Source: Bradyrhizobium nitroreducens (lineage in GTDB: Bacteria; Pseudomonadota; Alphaproteobacteria; Rhizobiales; Xanthobacteraceae). From it: a DNA stretch of 64,000 bases. Positions 15,126 through 23,805 of the stretch are shown one piece after another. Where the stretch lies: contig NZ_LFJC01000003.1 of NCBI RefSeq assembly GCF_002776695.1, positions 4,884,896-4,948,895 of the forward strand, read 5' to 3'. Below the pieces are notes generated by a model that was given only the letters and a program-made list of their open reading frames with translations, was not told the origin of the DNA and searched no databases. The stretch's first letter is position 1. Every line of letters begins with the position of its first letter. The position numbers and the translations under genes are program-made.

Positions 15126-15247
15126 GTGCCCCGGACGCAGCGCATCACGCAGTGGTGCGCTGCTGAGCCGGGGCCCATGCTGATGTAGAATGCTGGGTCC
15201 CGGCTCTGCGCAGCAGCGTTGCACGCTGCAGCGCGTCCGGGACACGC
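15126..15247. repeat. GCCCCGGACGCAGCGC-type palindromic repeat
   Basis: GTGCCCCGGACGCAGCGCAT at one side faces GCAGCGCGTCCGGGACACG at the other, with inner AGCCGGGGCCCAT / TGGGTCCCGGCT arms. It occupies the gap between the riboswitch region and the lytic transglycosylase stop codon. A second full copy lies near 62.4 kb. Confidence 0.8.
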
Positions 15248-15251
15248 GAGG

Positions 15252-15794
15252 TTACTGCGAGGCCTGCGCCCGCGCGTTGCGGACGCGCTGGGCCAGCTTT
15301 TTATGCGGCGCATTGCCGAACATCGGCTGCGGATTGCCGTTCGGCTCGAGCCAGGCCTGCGCGTTCGGCTCAAAGCTGGCCTGCTGTACCATCTCCTGCC
15401 GCTGGCGCTTGGCGGCGTAGTAATAGCCGCCGGCGAAATAACGCACGGCTTTGGCGTGGTCGCCGTTGGCGGCGCGATAGGCGCCGGCGAGGTATTTCAC
15501 GGCATAAGTGAGGTTGGTGTTGGGATCGCGCAGGCCCGCGGCATCGCCGGTATAGCCGACGCCGCGCGCGGTCGCGAGCTTGATCTGCATCAGCCCGATG
15601 GTGCCGCCGCGGCCGACGAGGTGCGGCTGATAGCGGCTCTCGCGCATGATCACGCGATGCACCAGCGCTTCCGGCACGCCGTTGGCGCGGGCATGGGCCG
15701 CCACCATTTCCGCATACTCGGCCTCGCCCGCGAACGCGGCCTGCGGCAATGTCAGTCCGGCCGCGAGCAGCGCGGCAATGCGTAAAATCTTCAT
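15252..15794 (-). CDS. Lytic transglycosylase (SLT domain), exported
   Basis: A 180-residue exported muramidase-type enzyme that cleaves peptidoglycan glycan strands with 1,6-anhydro ring formation. After a signal peptide (about 1-22) comes the SLT core: VIMRESRYQPHLVG with the catalytic glutamate, GGTIGLMQIKLATARGVG, and NLTYAVKYLAGAYRAANGD. The tail is basic and disordered. The ATG at 15794 gives the signal peptide directly. It stands alone between a repeat and a divergent small gene. Confidence 0.9.
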   Translation of the reverse strand: MKILRIAALLAAGLTLPQAAFAGEAEYAEMVAAHARANGVPEALVHRVIMRESRYQPHLVGRGGTIGLMQIKLATARGVGYTGDAAGLRDPNTNLTYAVKYLAGAYRAANGDHAKAVRYFAGGYYYAAKRQRQEMVQQASFEPNAQAWLEPNGNPQPMFGNAPHKKLAQRVRNARAQASQ

Positions 15795-16036
15795 GAGATA
15801 TCCAGACGTCCCTGAATGGCTGCTTGAACCGCCTGCGCCGGTTGCCGTTAGGCCTGCCGAACGCGGCGATGATGTGACCAAACGCTGCCGTTAACGATTT
15901 TGCAGCGCAGAGCCGTCGTTACGACTCAATCCCGGCGCAAGAGTTCCCTCAGGCGACAACTCGCGACAGCACGCCTGTCTATTCGCGCGGAGGTGCGAAA
16001 GCGAGTAAGAAGCGCCTGCGAATCGGGAGAGGTGCC

Positions 16037-16252
16037 ATGACAAAAACAACCATGGTCAAAGCCCATAGCGGCGACATCCCCAGGCAAAACCCCTGCGCCC
16101 AATGCGGCACGCCGATCGCGCAGCCCGACTGGATCGAGCCGGGCGAAGGGCGCGTCTCCTATCTCTGGACCTGCCACGCCTGCAACTATCGCTTCGAGGC
16201 GGTGGCGATCTTCGATAAGGCCGCCGTCGAGCACCCGCCGCTCGCGGCGTAA
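16037..16252 (+). CDS. Small zinc-ribbon-like protein
   Basis: A 71-residue protein with two CxxC pairs, CAQC and CHAC, about 27 residues apart. That layout is typical of a zinc ribbon or rubredoxin-like knuckle. A conserved-looking block DWIEPGEGRVSYLWTC lies between the pairs. It has no signal peptide. The ATG follows GGGAGAGGTGCC. The role may be nucleic-acid or protein binding, but no family was recognised. Confidence 0.7.
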   Translation: MTKTTMVKAHSGDIPRQNPCAQCGTPIAQPDWIEPGEGRVSYLWTCHACNYRFEAVAIFDKAAVEHPPLAA

Positions 16253-16260
16253 GGGGTGGT

Positions 16261-17583
16261 TTAAGCCGCCAGCCGCGGCTGCTGCCAGAGCGGCAATTGC
16301 ATCCGCACGATCAGGCCATGGGGGCTGCGGTCATGCAGCGACAGCTCGCCGCCATGGGCGAGCGCGATCGCGCGCGCGATCGACAGGCCGAGCCCGAAGC
16401 CGGTGGACTCGTCCATGGTGCGCGCATCGTCGCCGCGTACGAACGGCTCCAGCATCTCCTGCTTGCGCGCATCCGAAATGCCGGGGCCGTCGTCCTCGAC
16501 GTCGATGACGAGTGTCGTGCCGGAGACGTCGAGGCGGATCGTCACCTCGGCGCCGAAGCGCACCGCGTTCTCGACCAGGTTGGTGACGCCGCGATGCAGA
16601 TCGTCGGGCCGCGCGGCGGCGGTCGCGGACGCCGGTCCGTCATAGTGCACGACATGGCCCATGTCGCCGAACTGATCGGCGACGAGCTGGAGTGTGCTGG
16701 CGATGTCGACCAGCGTGACGGCCTCGACCTTGCGGTCGTTGCGCAGCAGCGACAGCACGCTTTCCAGCATCGTGCGCATCTGGTCGAGGTCCATCAGCAT
16801 GCGCTTGCGGTTGCCCTCGTCCTCGATGAACTCGGCGCGCAGGCGCAGCCGCGTGATCGGCGTGCGCAGATCGTGGCTGATCGCGGCCAGCATCCGCGTG
16901 CGGTCCGACATCAGCCGCGCGATCCGCTCATGCATGCGGTTCAGCGCGCGCGCCACCGAGCGGATCTCTTCCGGGCCGCGCTCGGGCAGCGGCTCGGAGC
17001 CGCCGTCCAGGCTGAAATTTTCGGCGGCCTTGGCGAAGGACGACAGCGGAGCAGCCAGCGCGCGCGCCGCCCACAGGCCGAGCACGGTGACGCAGATGAA
17101 GGCGGTCATCAGCGCCATCAGCCAGGGTGCGCCCCAGAGCCACGGCCGCGGCCCGCCATCGACATGTCCTGATATCATGGTGCCGTCGGGCAACTCGACG
17201 CCGACGCGGGATTCGCTGCCGGCTGGGGCGAGCTGGACCGCCTTGTAGCCGCGCCCGAGATGGCGGCGCATCGCGCGCAGGTGCTGATTGTCGCTCTCCG
17301 CGACGCTCGCGGTGCCGGGCGCGAGCATTTCGATGCCGAGCTTGGGGAAGGCGCGCGCGAGGTCGGCAACGAGGCGCGGACGCTCGCCGGCGTCAGCCGA
17401 ACCGAGCAGCAGCGCGGCATCGGTCAATTGGTGCGCGCCGTCCGGCGGCGTGTCGAGGCGGTCCGGCCGGCTGATCAGGAAGGCGGTGGTGACGACGAGA
17501 TGGAGCGCGACGGTCGAAGCCAGCACCAGCGCGGCGATCTGCCCGCCGATCCCCTTGAGGTGAAAGAACCCGAACGGCTTCAT
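16261..17583 (-). CDS. Sensor histidine kinase (HAMP, EnvZ/OmpR type)
   Basis: A 440-residue inner-membrane sensor kinase. Membrane segments are at about 15-37 and 152-175, enclosing a ~115-residue periplasmic sensor region without a recognised domain. A HAMP linker follows, then the phosphorylated His237 in AAISHDLRTPITRL, an N box (NLVENAVRFGA) and the ATP-lid motifs DDGPGI and TGFGLGLSIA. ATG 17583 follows AAGGGGAC. It lies 14 bases after the response-regulator gene, so the two form an operon. The signal is unknown. Confidence 0.92.
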   Translation of the reverse strand: MKPFGFFHLKGIGGQIAALVLASTVALHLVVTTAFLISRPDRLDTPPDGAHQLTDAALLLGSADAGERPRLVADLARAFPKLGIEMLAPGTASVAESDNQHLRAMRRHLGRGYKAVQLAPAGSESRVGVELPDGTMISGHVDGGPRPWLWGAPWLMALMTAFICVTVLGLWAARALAAPLSSFAKAAENFSLDGGSEPLPERGPEEIRSVARALNRMHERIARLMSDRTRMLAAISHDLRTPITRLRLRAEFIEDEGNRKRMLMDLDQMRTMLESVLSLLRNDRKVEAVTLVDIASTLQLVADQFGDMGHVVHYDGPASATAAARPDDLHRGVTNLVENAVRFGAEVTIRLDVSGTTLVIDVEDDGPGISDARKQEMLEPFVRGDDARTMDESTGFGLGLSIARAIALAHGGELSLHDRSPHGLIVRMQLPLWQQPRLAA

Positions 17584-17597
17584 CGTCGGCGTCCCCT

Positions 17598-18383
17598 TCA
17601 ATTGCTCAGGGGCGCCGCTACTGCTTCCGTGCCTGCCGTCTGGGTGCCTGCGGCTTGCAGCCCTGCAACCTGCGTCCGCGGCGTGAACAGATAGCCGCCG
17701 GAGCGAACCGTCTTGATGAGGGTTGGATCGGCCGGATTGGGCTCGATCTTGCGGCGGATGCGGCTGACCAGCACGTCGATGGAGCGTTCGAACGATCCGG
17801 TGTTGCGCCCCTGCGTGAGGTCGAGCAGGCTGTCGCGCGACAGCACGCGGCCGGGGCGTTCGCAGAACGTGCGGAGCAGATCGAATTCGGCGCTGGTCAC
17901 CGCGACGCGCGCGCCCTCGGGATTGCGCAGCTCGCGCAGCCGCAGGTCGATGTGCCAGCCCTCGAAGGTGAGTGCGGAGGCGCCTTCGATCGAGCTTGCC
18001 GCTTGCGCCGCGGCCTGCCGGCGCAGCACCGCGTTGATGCGGGCGAGCAGCTCGCGCGGGTTGAAGGGTTTTGACAGATAATCGTCCGCGCCCATCTCGA
18101 GGCCGACGATGCGATCGACGTCCTCGCCGCGCGCGGTCAGCATGATGATCGGCGTCTGCGCCTCGGCGCGCACCTTGCGGCAGAGGCTGAGGCCGTCCTC
18201 GCCGGGCAGCATGACGTCGAGAATGATGAGGTCGATGCGATGATCGGCCATGGCGCGCGACATCTCGCGTCCGTCGCTCACGGCGGTGACGTTGCAGGCA
18301 TTGTTGCGCAGGTACTTCGCAATCAACGTCCGGGTTTCGCGGTCGTCCTCGACGACCAGGATGTTGGGATTGGGAATGGCCAT
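17598..18383 (-). CDS. OmpR/PhoB-family response regulator
   Basis: A 261-residue DNA-binding response regulator, first gene of the two-component operon. The receiver domain has acidic residues Asp13/Asp14, phospho-acceptor Asp56 (LIILDVMLPGEDG), Thr83 and Lys105. A winged-helix domain follows (about 145-240), with LTSAEFDLL, RPGRVLSRDSLLDL and RSIDVLVSRIRRKIE, then GGYLF. The last ~25 residues are a low-complexity Ala/Thr tail. Its partner kinase is the next gene. Its targets are not known. Confidence 0.93.
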   Translation of the reverse strand: MAIPNPNILVVEDDRETRTLIAKYLRNNACNVTAVSDGREMSRAMADHRIDLIILDVMLPGEDGLSLCRKVRAEAQTPIIMLTARGEDVDRIVGLEMGADDYLSKPFNPRELLARINAVLRRQAAAQAASSIEGASALTFEGWHIDLRLRELRNPEGARVAVTSAEFDLLRTFCERPGRVLSRDSLLDLTQGRNTGSFERSIDVLVSRIRRKIEPNPADPTLIKTVRSGGYLFTPRTQVAGLQAAGTQTAGTEAVAAPLSN

Positions 18384-18563
18384 GCGCTTTGTTTGTCCAA
18401 GATTCGGGCCAAATGGCGAAGATTTTTGTTTCGGATTGTTTCTGTCCGGCTTCCTGCAACAGGCGGCAATCGCACCGTCGCGGAGCGGCAAGGTCTCGTT
18501 AAGGCCGTTAACCATACCGTGGCAGCCGCGCACAAGAAACCCCGCAAAAGCCACGGAGCCATC

Positions 18564-19127
18564 ATGACCTCGATTTCGGCGGCCTCCGCCGGTAATTACC
18601 AGTCGCCGCTGCAGCGCCTGCAGCAGGAATTGCAGTCGGAAGTGTCCGCCGGCACGATCTCGTCCTCGGACCAGTCCGCGCTCTCGACGGCGCTGACCGA
18701 CATCGACACGGCGCTCCAGCAGGGCCGGTCCAGCGACCAGTCGAGCGGCACGCGTCCCTCCAAGGAGGACATGCAGTCCAAGATCGACGACCTCATCTCG
18801 AACGAGGTGTCGAACGGGACGCTGACCTCGGACCAGGCCGAAGCGCTCAAGGGCGTGTTTCAGTCCGCCTTCGCAAGCGGGCCGGGCGGGGCGGGTGGCG
18901 CAGGCGGACCGCCGCCCGGTCCGCCGCCGGGCGACAGCTCTTCGGATTCGTCGTCTTCGACGGATACGACCAGCAGCACCTCCAGCGACCAGACCACCGC
19001 CGAGATTCTGCAGCAGTTCCTGCAGGCGCTCCAGCAGTCGCAATCGTCGACATCGTCCTACGGCGCGAGCGGCAGCTCATCCGGCAACTCCGATTTCTCC
19101 GCGCTGCTGATCGACTACAAGAGCTGA
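18564..19127 (+). CDS. Ser/Gln-rich hypothetical protein
   Basis: A 187-residue protein of low complexity. Residues 1-115 hold two similar helical units: LQQELQSEVSAGTISSSDQS with ALSTALTDIDTAL, then IDDLISNEVSNGTLTSDQAE with ALKGVF. Both read like degenerate helix-loop-helix (EF-hand-like) pairs. A Gly/Pro hinge (GGAGGPPPGPPPGD) and a Ser/Gln-rich tail follow. No signal peptide is evident. The gene is divergent from the response regulator, with about 180 bases between starts, so it could be its target, but that is inference. Confidence 0.72.
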   Translation: MTSISAASAGNYQSPLQRLQQELQSEVSAGTISSSDQSALSTALTDIDTALQQGRSSDQSSGTRPSKEDMQSKIDDLISNEVSNGTLTSDQAEALKGVFQSAFASGPGGAGGAGGPPPGPPPGDSSSDSSSSTDTTSSTSSDQTTAEILQQFLQALQQSQSSTSSYGASGSSSGNSDFSALLIDYKS

Positions 19128-19294
19128 CCCTGAGCGACGCGGGTCGGCGCGGGCCTCGCCGCGATCGTGCTTCACCCAGGGCGCATGATCGTCGGCGGGG
19201 AACCGTGCGTCGCAAAATGTTCCTGAGTGACGCAGGAACAGTGCTTGCGAGATTCCATCGCTCGCGCATCGCGCGACGAAATTGCCGCGCGCAA

Positions 19295-19319
19295 GGAACT
19301 GCGTGTGATCAGCGCTGTT
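19295..19319 (+). promoter_or_regulatory. Candidate EcfG-type general-stress promoter
   Basis: GGAAC, 16 bases, then TGTT, located 37 bases before the PRC-barrel start codon. The alphaproteobacterial general stress sigma factor EcfG prefers GGAAC-N16/17-cGTT. The match is good but not perfect at the -10 element. PRC-barrel genes are common members of that regulon, which supports the call. Confidence 0.4.
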
Positions 19320-19355
19320 CTCTCAACACGAGTTTTTCGTGAAGGAGAGGACAAC

Positions 19356-19883
19356 ATGCTGATGAAATCGATCGCCGCCGGCCTGGCCGGTACCGCACTG
19401 CTTGCCACCGTTGCGTTCGCGCAATCGCCGACCGCCACCGCCGACAAGGCGCCGACCGCGGCCACCGCCACGACGACGACCACCACCGCGTCGGGTCAGT
19501 GGCGTACCTCGAAGATGGACGGCCTGAAGGTCTACAACGAAGCCAACGAGAACATCGGCACCATCAACGACCTGCTGATGGACAAGAACGGCGACATCAA
19601 GATCGCCGTGATCGGCGTCGGCGGCTTCCTCGGCATGGGCGAGCATCTGGTCGCCGTGCCCTATGAGAAGCTGAAGTTCGTCAATGAGGCGGTTGCCTCG
19701 ACCACGACGACCCGCCCGGCAACGACCACGACCGGCGCTGCCACCGGCACCGAGAAGACCACGACGACGGCCCCGGCTGCCTCGACCACCTCGTCGACCT
19801 CGAAGTGGTATCCCGACCACGCCGTGTTCAATGCCAGCAAGGACGAGCTGAAGAACATGCCCGAGTTCAAGTACTCGGAGTAA
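19356..19883 (+). CDS. Exported PRC-barrel domain protein
   Basis: A 175-residue protein with a signal peptide (about 1-22, cleavage near AFA-QS) and a Thr-rich linker. A PRC-barrel follows (about 45-115: GLKVYNEANENIGTINDLL, DIKIAVIGVGGFLG, HLVAVPYEKLKF), then a second Thr/Ala-rich linker and a short C-terminal motif (WYPDHAVFNASKDELKNMP). Periplasmic PRC-barrel proteins of this shape are common in rhizobia and often stress-induced. GAAGGAGAGG precedes ATG 19356. A strong terminator follows the gene. Confidence 0.85.
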   Translation: MLMKSIAAGLAGTALLATVAFAQSPTATADKAPTAATATTTTTTASGQWRTSKMDGLKVYNEANENIGTINDLLMDKNGDIKIAVIGVGGFLGMGEHLVAVPYEKLKFVNEAVASTTTTRPATTTTGAATGTEKTTTTAPAASTTSSTSKWYPDHAVFNASKDELKNMPEFKYSE

Positions 19884-19911
19884 ATGAGGCTCGACGGACG
19901 GCCCAAACGAC

Positions 19912-19937
19912 GTGCGCCCGGCTTTCGCCGGGCGCAC
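19912..19937 (+). terminator. Intrinsic terminator, 11-bp stem
   Basis: GTGCGCCCGGC and GCCGGGCGCAC form a perfect 11-bp stem with a TTTC loop, followed by TGTCGTGTCTTGTCT. It lies 29 bases past the PRC-barrel stop codon. Confidence 0.85.
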
Positions 19938-19986
19938 TGTCGTGTCTTGTCTGGCCTCTGCCCGCAAGCGGAGAGAGGCGGCAGGA

Positions 19987-21198
19987 TCAGTGCGTCGCCA
20001 GCGGACAGCCGCCCTTGTCGAGCGGACGGAAGGCTTCGTCGCCGGGCACGGTGGCGATCAGCTTGTAGAGGTCCCACTCGCCCTTGGACTCCTCGGGTTT
20101 CTTGACCTCGAACAGATACATGTCGTGGACCATGCGACCGTCGATGCGGATCTTGCCGTTCCTGGCGAAGAAGTCGTTGACCGGCGTCTTGCGCATCTGC
20201 TCCATCACCTTCGGGGCCTCGTCGGTCTTGATGGCGTCGATCGCCTTCAGATAGTGCATGGTCGCGGAATAGAGGCCGGCCTGGATCATGGTCGGCATGT
20301 GGCCGACCTTCTCGTTGAAACGTTTGGAGAAGGCGCGCGTCTCGTCGTTCATGTCCCAGTAGAAGGCATCGGTGACGATCAGGCCCTGCGTCGCCTTGAT
20401 GCCGAGCGAATGCGTGTCGGTGATCTCCTGCAGCAGCGCGATCATCTTCTGGCCGCCCTGGGTCAGGCCGAACTCGGCCGCCTGCTTCAAGGCATTGGTG
20501 GTGTCGCCGCCGGCATTCGCCAGCGCGACCACCTTGGCCTTGGAGGCCTGGGCCTGCAGCAGGAAGGAGGAGAAGTCCGACGAGTTGAGGGGATGACGGA
20601 CCTCGCCGAGCACCTTGCCGCCGCTCTCCTTGACCACGTTGGCGGCGTCGCGCTGCAGCGCCATGCCGAAGGCGTAGTCGGCGGTGACGAAGAACCAGGT
20701 GTCCTCGCCGCGCTTGACCATCGCCTTGCCGGCGACGTTCGACAGCGCATAGGTGTCGTAGGTCCAGTGCACGGTGTTGGGCGAGCAGGCAACGCCGGTG
20801 ATGTCGGAGGAGCCGCCGCCCGAATTGATGTTGATCTTGTTCTTCTCGCGCGTCAGCGCCGAGATCGGCAGCGCCACCGACGAGGTCGGAACGTCGAAGA
20901 TCGCATCGACCTTGTCGTTGTCGTACCAGTTGCGGGCGATGTTGACGCCGACGTCGGGCTTGTTCTGGTGGTCGGCGGCGACCACGGCGACCGGCTTGCC
21001 CGCGACCTTGGCGCCGTAATCGGCGACCGCCATCTCGACCGCGGCGAGCGAGCCCTTGCCGGTCGCGTCCGCATAGAGGCTCGACATGTCCGTGAGCACA
21101 CCGATCTTGACGATATCGTCTGAAATCTGCGCCTGCGCGGCGCCCGACGTGGCGGCAAGCGCGATGCCGACCGCGACCGCGGCGACGAGTTTTTGCAT
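19987..21198 (-). CDS. Branched-chain amino acid-type ABC substrate-binding protein
   Basis: A 403-residue periplasmic binding protein of the LivK/urea-amide class (type I periplasmic fold). It has a signal peptide of about 23 residues, IVKIGVLTDMSSLYADATGK at the first strand, a DHQNKPDVGVNIARNW segment and NINSGGGSSDITGVACSPNT. No permease or ATPase gene of this class is adjacent, so it must work with components elsewhere. The ligand could be a branched-chain amino acid, an amide or an aromatic acid; the sequence does not decide. Confidence 0.9.
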   Translation of the reverse strand: MQKLVAAVAVGIALAATSGAAQAQISDDIVKIGVLTDMSSLYADATGKGSLAAVEMAVADYGAKVAGKPVAVVAADHQNKPDVGVNIARNWYDNDKVDAIFDVPTSSVALPISALTREKNKININSGGGSSDITGVACSPNTVHWTYDTYALSNVAGKAMVKRGEDTWFFVTADYAFGMALQRDAANVVKESGGKVLGEVRHPLNSSDFSSFLLQAQASKAKVVALANAGGDTTNALKQAAEFGLTQGGQKMIALLQEITDTHSLGIKATQGLIVTDAFYWDMNDETRAFSKRFNEKVGHMPTMIQAGLYSATMHYLKAIDAIKTDEAPKVMEQMRKTPVNDFFARNGKIRIDGRMVHDMYLFEVKKPEESKGEWDLYKLIATVPGDEAFRPLDKGGCPLATH

Positions 21199-21330
21199 GG
21201 TTGTTGCTCCCTGTGTGTTGTTGTTTGGGCGTTGTTGAGGGAGCCGTTGTAGCGGCAATCGGTCGCGGCAGGTAAGCCAAAGATGCGTGAGGGGGCAGCG
21301 AATATGCAGGGCGCGGCGGTGTTCCCTTCG

Positions 21331-21470
21331 CCTCTCCCCGCTTGCGGGGAGAGGCCGCAGCGCATCGAAGATGCGGTGCGGGTGAGGGGGACTCTCCGCG
21401 AGTCTAGCTGCCGCCGTCCTTGCGGAGACCCCCCTCACCCCAACCCTCTCCCCGCAAGCGGGGAGAGGGA
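21331..21470. repeat. CTCTCCCCGC-type palindromic repeat
   Basis: CCTCTCCCCGCTTGCGGGGA opens the element, and CCCCCCTCACCCCAACCCTC with CCCCGCAAGCGGGGAGAGGG closes it. It is the same family as the element between thiS and thiG. It separates the LivK-type gene from the last permease gene of the polyamine-type operon. Confidence 0.8.
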
Positions 21471-21486
21471 GAAGCGACACCTCCGC

Positions 21487-22317
21487 TCAGGCGCCCCCGC
21501 CCTTCAGCCGTTCGTTGCGTCGGCGCAAGGCTTCCAGCGTCGCGAGGAGGATCACCGACACCGTCGTCAAAATCACCGCCGCAGCCGTGATGGTCGGGCT
21601 GATGTTCTCGCGGATGCCGCTGAACATTTCGCGCGGCAGGGTGCGCTGTTCGGGGCCCGCCATGAACAGCACGATCACCACCTCGTCGAAGCTGGTCGCA
21701 AAGGCGAACAGCGCGCCGGATGCGAGGCCAGGCAGGATCAGCGGCAGGATCACGCGGCGGAACGCCTCAATTGGCGAGGCGCCGAGCGAGGCGGCGGCGC
21801 GCGCCAGATTGGTGTCGAAGCTTTGCAGCGTCGCGCCGACCGTGATCACCACGAAGGGCGTCGCCAGCGCGGTGTGCGCCAGGATCAGGCCGAGATAGCT
21901 GCCGGTGAGGCCAATCGGCGCAAAGAAGAAATAGAGGCCGACGGCGGTGATGACGCCGGGCACGACCACCGGGGACAGCACGAAGGCCAGAGCGAGCGGT
22001 TTGAACCGGCTCTTCCACTGCGCCAGCCCGAGCGCAGCGAGCGTGCCGAGCACCATGGACAGCGCCGTCGAGGCGACGCCGATGATCACGCTGTTCTTCA
22101 GCGCGTTCACCCAGCGCGGCGAGGCGATGAAGTCCTCGTACCAGCGCAAGGACAGCCCGGGCAGCGGATAGGTGAGATAGGCACCCGAGCTGAACGACAG
22201 CGGCATGATCGCGAGGATCGGCGCGATCAGGAAGACGAACACCAGCGCGGAGACCACGATGGTCGCGGTCCACGCGATGCGCTGGCTGGGCGTGCGCAAG
22301 GAGGAGTTCTCGCTCAA
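21487..22317 (-). CDS. Polyamine-type ABC transporter permease (PotC-like)
   Basis: A 276-residue inner-membrane permease with six predicted helices. It carries the permease-ATPase contact loop in RAAASLGASPIEAFRRVILP. It pairs with the upstream permease to form the channel of an importer for polyamines or a related cation. The start is a TTG at 22317 whose last two bases overlap the TGA of the previous gene (TTGA), with GGAGG just upstream. That is strong translational coupling. The first internal ATG would remove helix 1. Confidence 0.88.
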   Translation of the reverse strand: MSENSSLRTPSQRIAWTATIVVSALVFVFLIAPILAIMPLSFSSGAYLTYPLPGLSLRWYEDFIASPRWVNALKNSVIIGVASTALSMVLGTLAALGLAQWKSRFKPLALAFVLSPVVVPGVITAVGLYFFFAPIGLTGSYLGLILAHTALATPFVVITVGATLQSFDTNLARAAASLGASPIEAFRRVILPLILPGLASGALFAFATSFDEVVIVLFMAGPEQRTLPREMFSGIRENISPTITAAAVILTTVSVILLATLEALRRRNERLKGGGA

Positions 22318-23564
22318 TTCTTCATGCCTCCCGTCACCTGCTGGCCCTGCACCAGCTTGCCATAGACGAGCGCCAGTAAAATGGTCGCCAGCAGCAGCAC
22401 GGCTCCGAGCGCCGAAGCAAGACCCCAATTGGCGGTCTCTGTGGTGTAGAGCGCGATGAAATAGCTGATCATCTGGTCGGCGGCGCCGCCGACGAGGGCA
22501 GGCGTGATGTAATAGCCGAGCGCGAGGATGAACACGAGCAGGCTGCCGGCGCCGATGCCGGGCAGGGTTTGAGGCAGGTAGATCCTCAAGAAGGCGGTGA
22601 CCGGCGGCGCGCCGAGCGAAGCGGCGGCCCGCATGTAAGCGGGCGAGATCGCCTTCATGCTGCTGTACAGCGGCAGGATCATGAAGGGCAGCAGCACGTG
22701 CGTCATCGCCACGCAGACGCCGAAGCGGTTGTAGATCAGGCGCAACGGCTCGTCGATGATGCCGAGCCAGTGCAGGCTGTCGTTCACGACGCCCTTGCTC
22801 TGCAACAGCACGATCCAGGCGCAGGTGCGGACCAGCAGCGACGTCCAGAACGGCAGCAGGACGAAGATCATCAGCAGGTTCGATCTGGCAGGCGGCAGCG
22901 TCGCCAAGAGGTAAGCGACCGGGAAACCGAGGATCAGGCAGAGCGCGGTGACGCTGAGGCTGATGAGGAAGGTGCGGATGAACACTTCGCGGTAGATGGC
23001 CTGGTCCGGCGGCGCCGCGATGATCGCGCCATCCGCGTTCCGCGTCAGGTCGAGCGCCGCCAGCAGATAGAAGCCGGTGACCGGACCGCCGGCATCCTTG
23101 ATCGTCGTCCAGGTGGCGCGCTCGCGCCAGGCCGGGTTGATCTTGCCCAGCGTCTCCTTGGCGGTGCCAGGCTCCGGAGCCGCCTTCAGATTGCGCGACG
23201 TGCTGGTGAGGATGGTGCGAAACCCATTCAGCGCGTAGTTCAGCCGCTTGGCCGCAATCGCAATTGTGCCAGAGGCGCGTGCCGCCAGCACGTCGCTCGC
23301 CAGCGCCGCATAGGTCTTTTCGTCCGGCAGGTCCTTGCCGTCCCAACTGGCGAGAGCAGCGATGGTTTGCGGCAAGACCTGACGCACCTCGTGGTCATCG
23401 ACCGCACGCCACAACATGCCGGCGATGGGGCCGGCGAAAGTGAAGAGCAGGAAGACGAGAAGCGGCAGAACCAGCGCCAGTGCCTTGACCTGACGCGCGC
23501 GCTCCGCACGCCTCAATCGGCGCTTGAGCGGCACCTCGGTCTCGGTCAGGGACGCCGCGGTCAT
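22314..23564 (-). CDS. Polyamine-type ABC transporter permease (PotB-like)
   Basis: A 416-residue permease, longer than typical PotB (about 280-300). The extra length is a ~170-residue insert after the first membrane helix (about 40-210), predicted to face the periplasm and rich in polar residues. The core follows with FLISLSVTALCLILGFPVAY, WTSLLVRTCAWIVLLQ and the contact loop RAAASLGAPPVTAFLRIYLP. ATG 23564 is preceded by AGAGG. It overlaps the next permease by four bases. Confidence 0.88.
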   Translation of the reverse strand: MTAASLTETEVPLKRRLRRAERARQVKALALVLPLLVFLLFTFAGPIAGMLWRAVDDHEVRQVLPQTIAALASWDGKDLPDEKTYAALASDVLAARASGTIAIAAKRLNYALNGFRTILTSTSRNLKAAPEPGTAKETLGKINPAWRERATWTTIKDAGGPVTGFYLLAALDLTRNADGAIIAAPPDQAIYREVFIRTFLISLSVTALCLILGFPVAYLLATLPPARSNLLMIFVLLPFWTSLLVRTCAWIVLLQSKGVVNDSLHWLGIIDEPLRLIYNRFGVCVAMTHVLLPFMILPLYSSMKAISPAYMRAAASLGAPPVTAFLRIYLPQTLPGIGAGSLLVFILALGYYITPALVGGAADQMISYFIALYTTETANWGLASALGAVLLLATILLALVYGKLVQGQQVTGGMKN

Positions 23565-23621
23565 CGCGCGAACCTCTTTGACCGGACGTCCCTCGCCATT
23601 TCGGGGCGGTCTGAGCGCGCG

Positions 23622-23757
23622 CCTCGTCCTTCGAGACGACCGCTTTGCGGTCTCCTCAGGATGAGGCTCATTGACATCCGGGGCTGTGAAGTCGCGGCCG
23701 CACACTCCGTCCTCATCCTGAGGAGCCCGCCTAAAGCGGGCGTCTCGAAGGATGGCC
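23622..23757. repeat. Paired-hairpin repeat element, copy 1
   Basis: Hairpin one is CCTCGTCCTTCGAGACGACC with TCTCCTCAGGATGAGG. Then come about 40 bases including GCGGCCGCACACTCCGTCC, and hairpin two, CCTCATCCTGAGGAGCCCGC with GGGCGTCTCGAAGGATGG. It sits between the binding-protein gene and the first permease gene of the transport operon. Confidence 0.8.
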
Positions 23758-23805
23758 GCAACGCAATGGCCTTCAATGCGCGCCGCACGCCGGTGCTGTC
23801 GCTCC

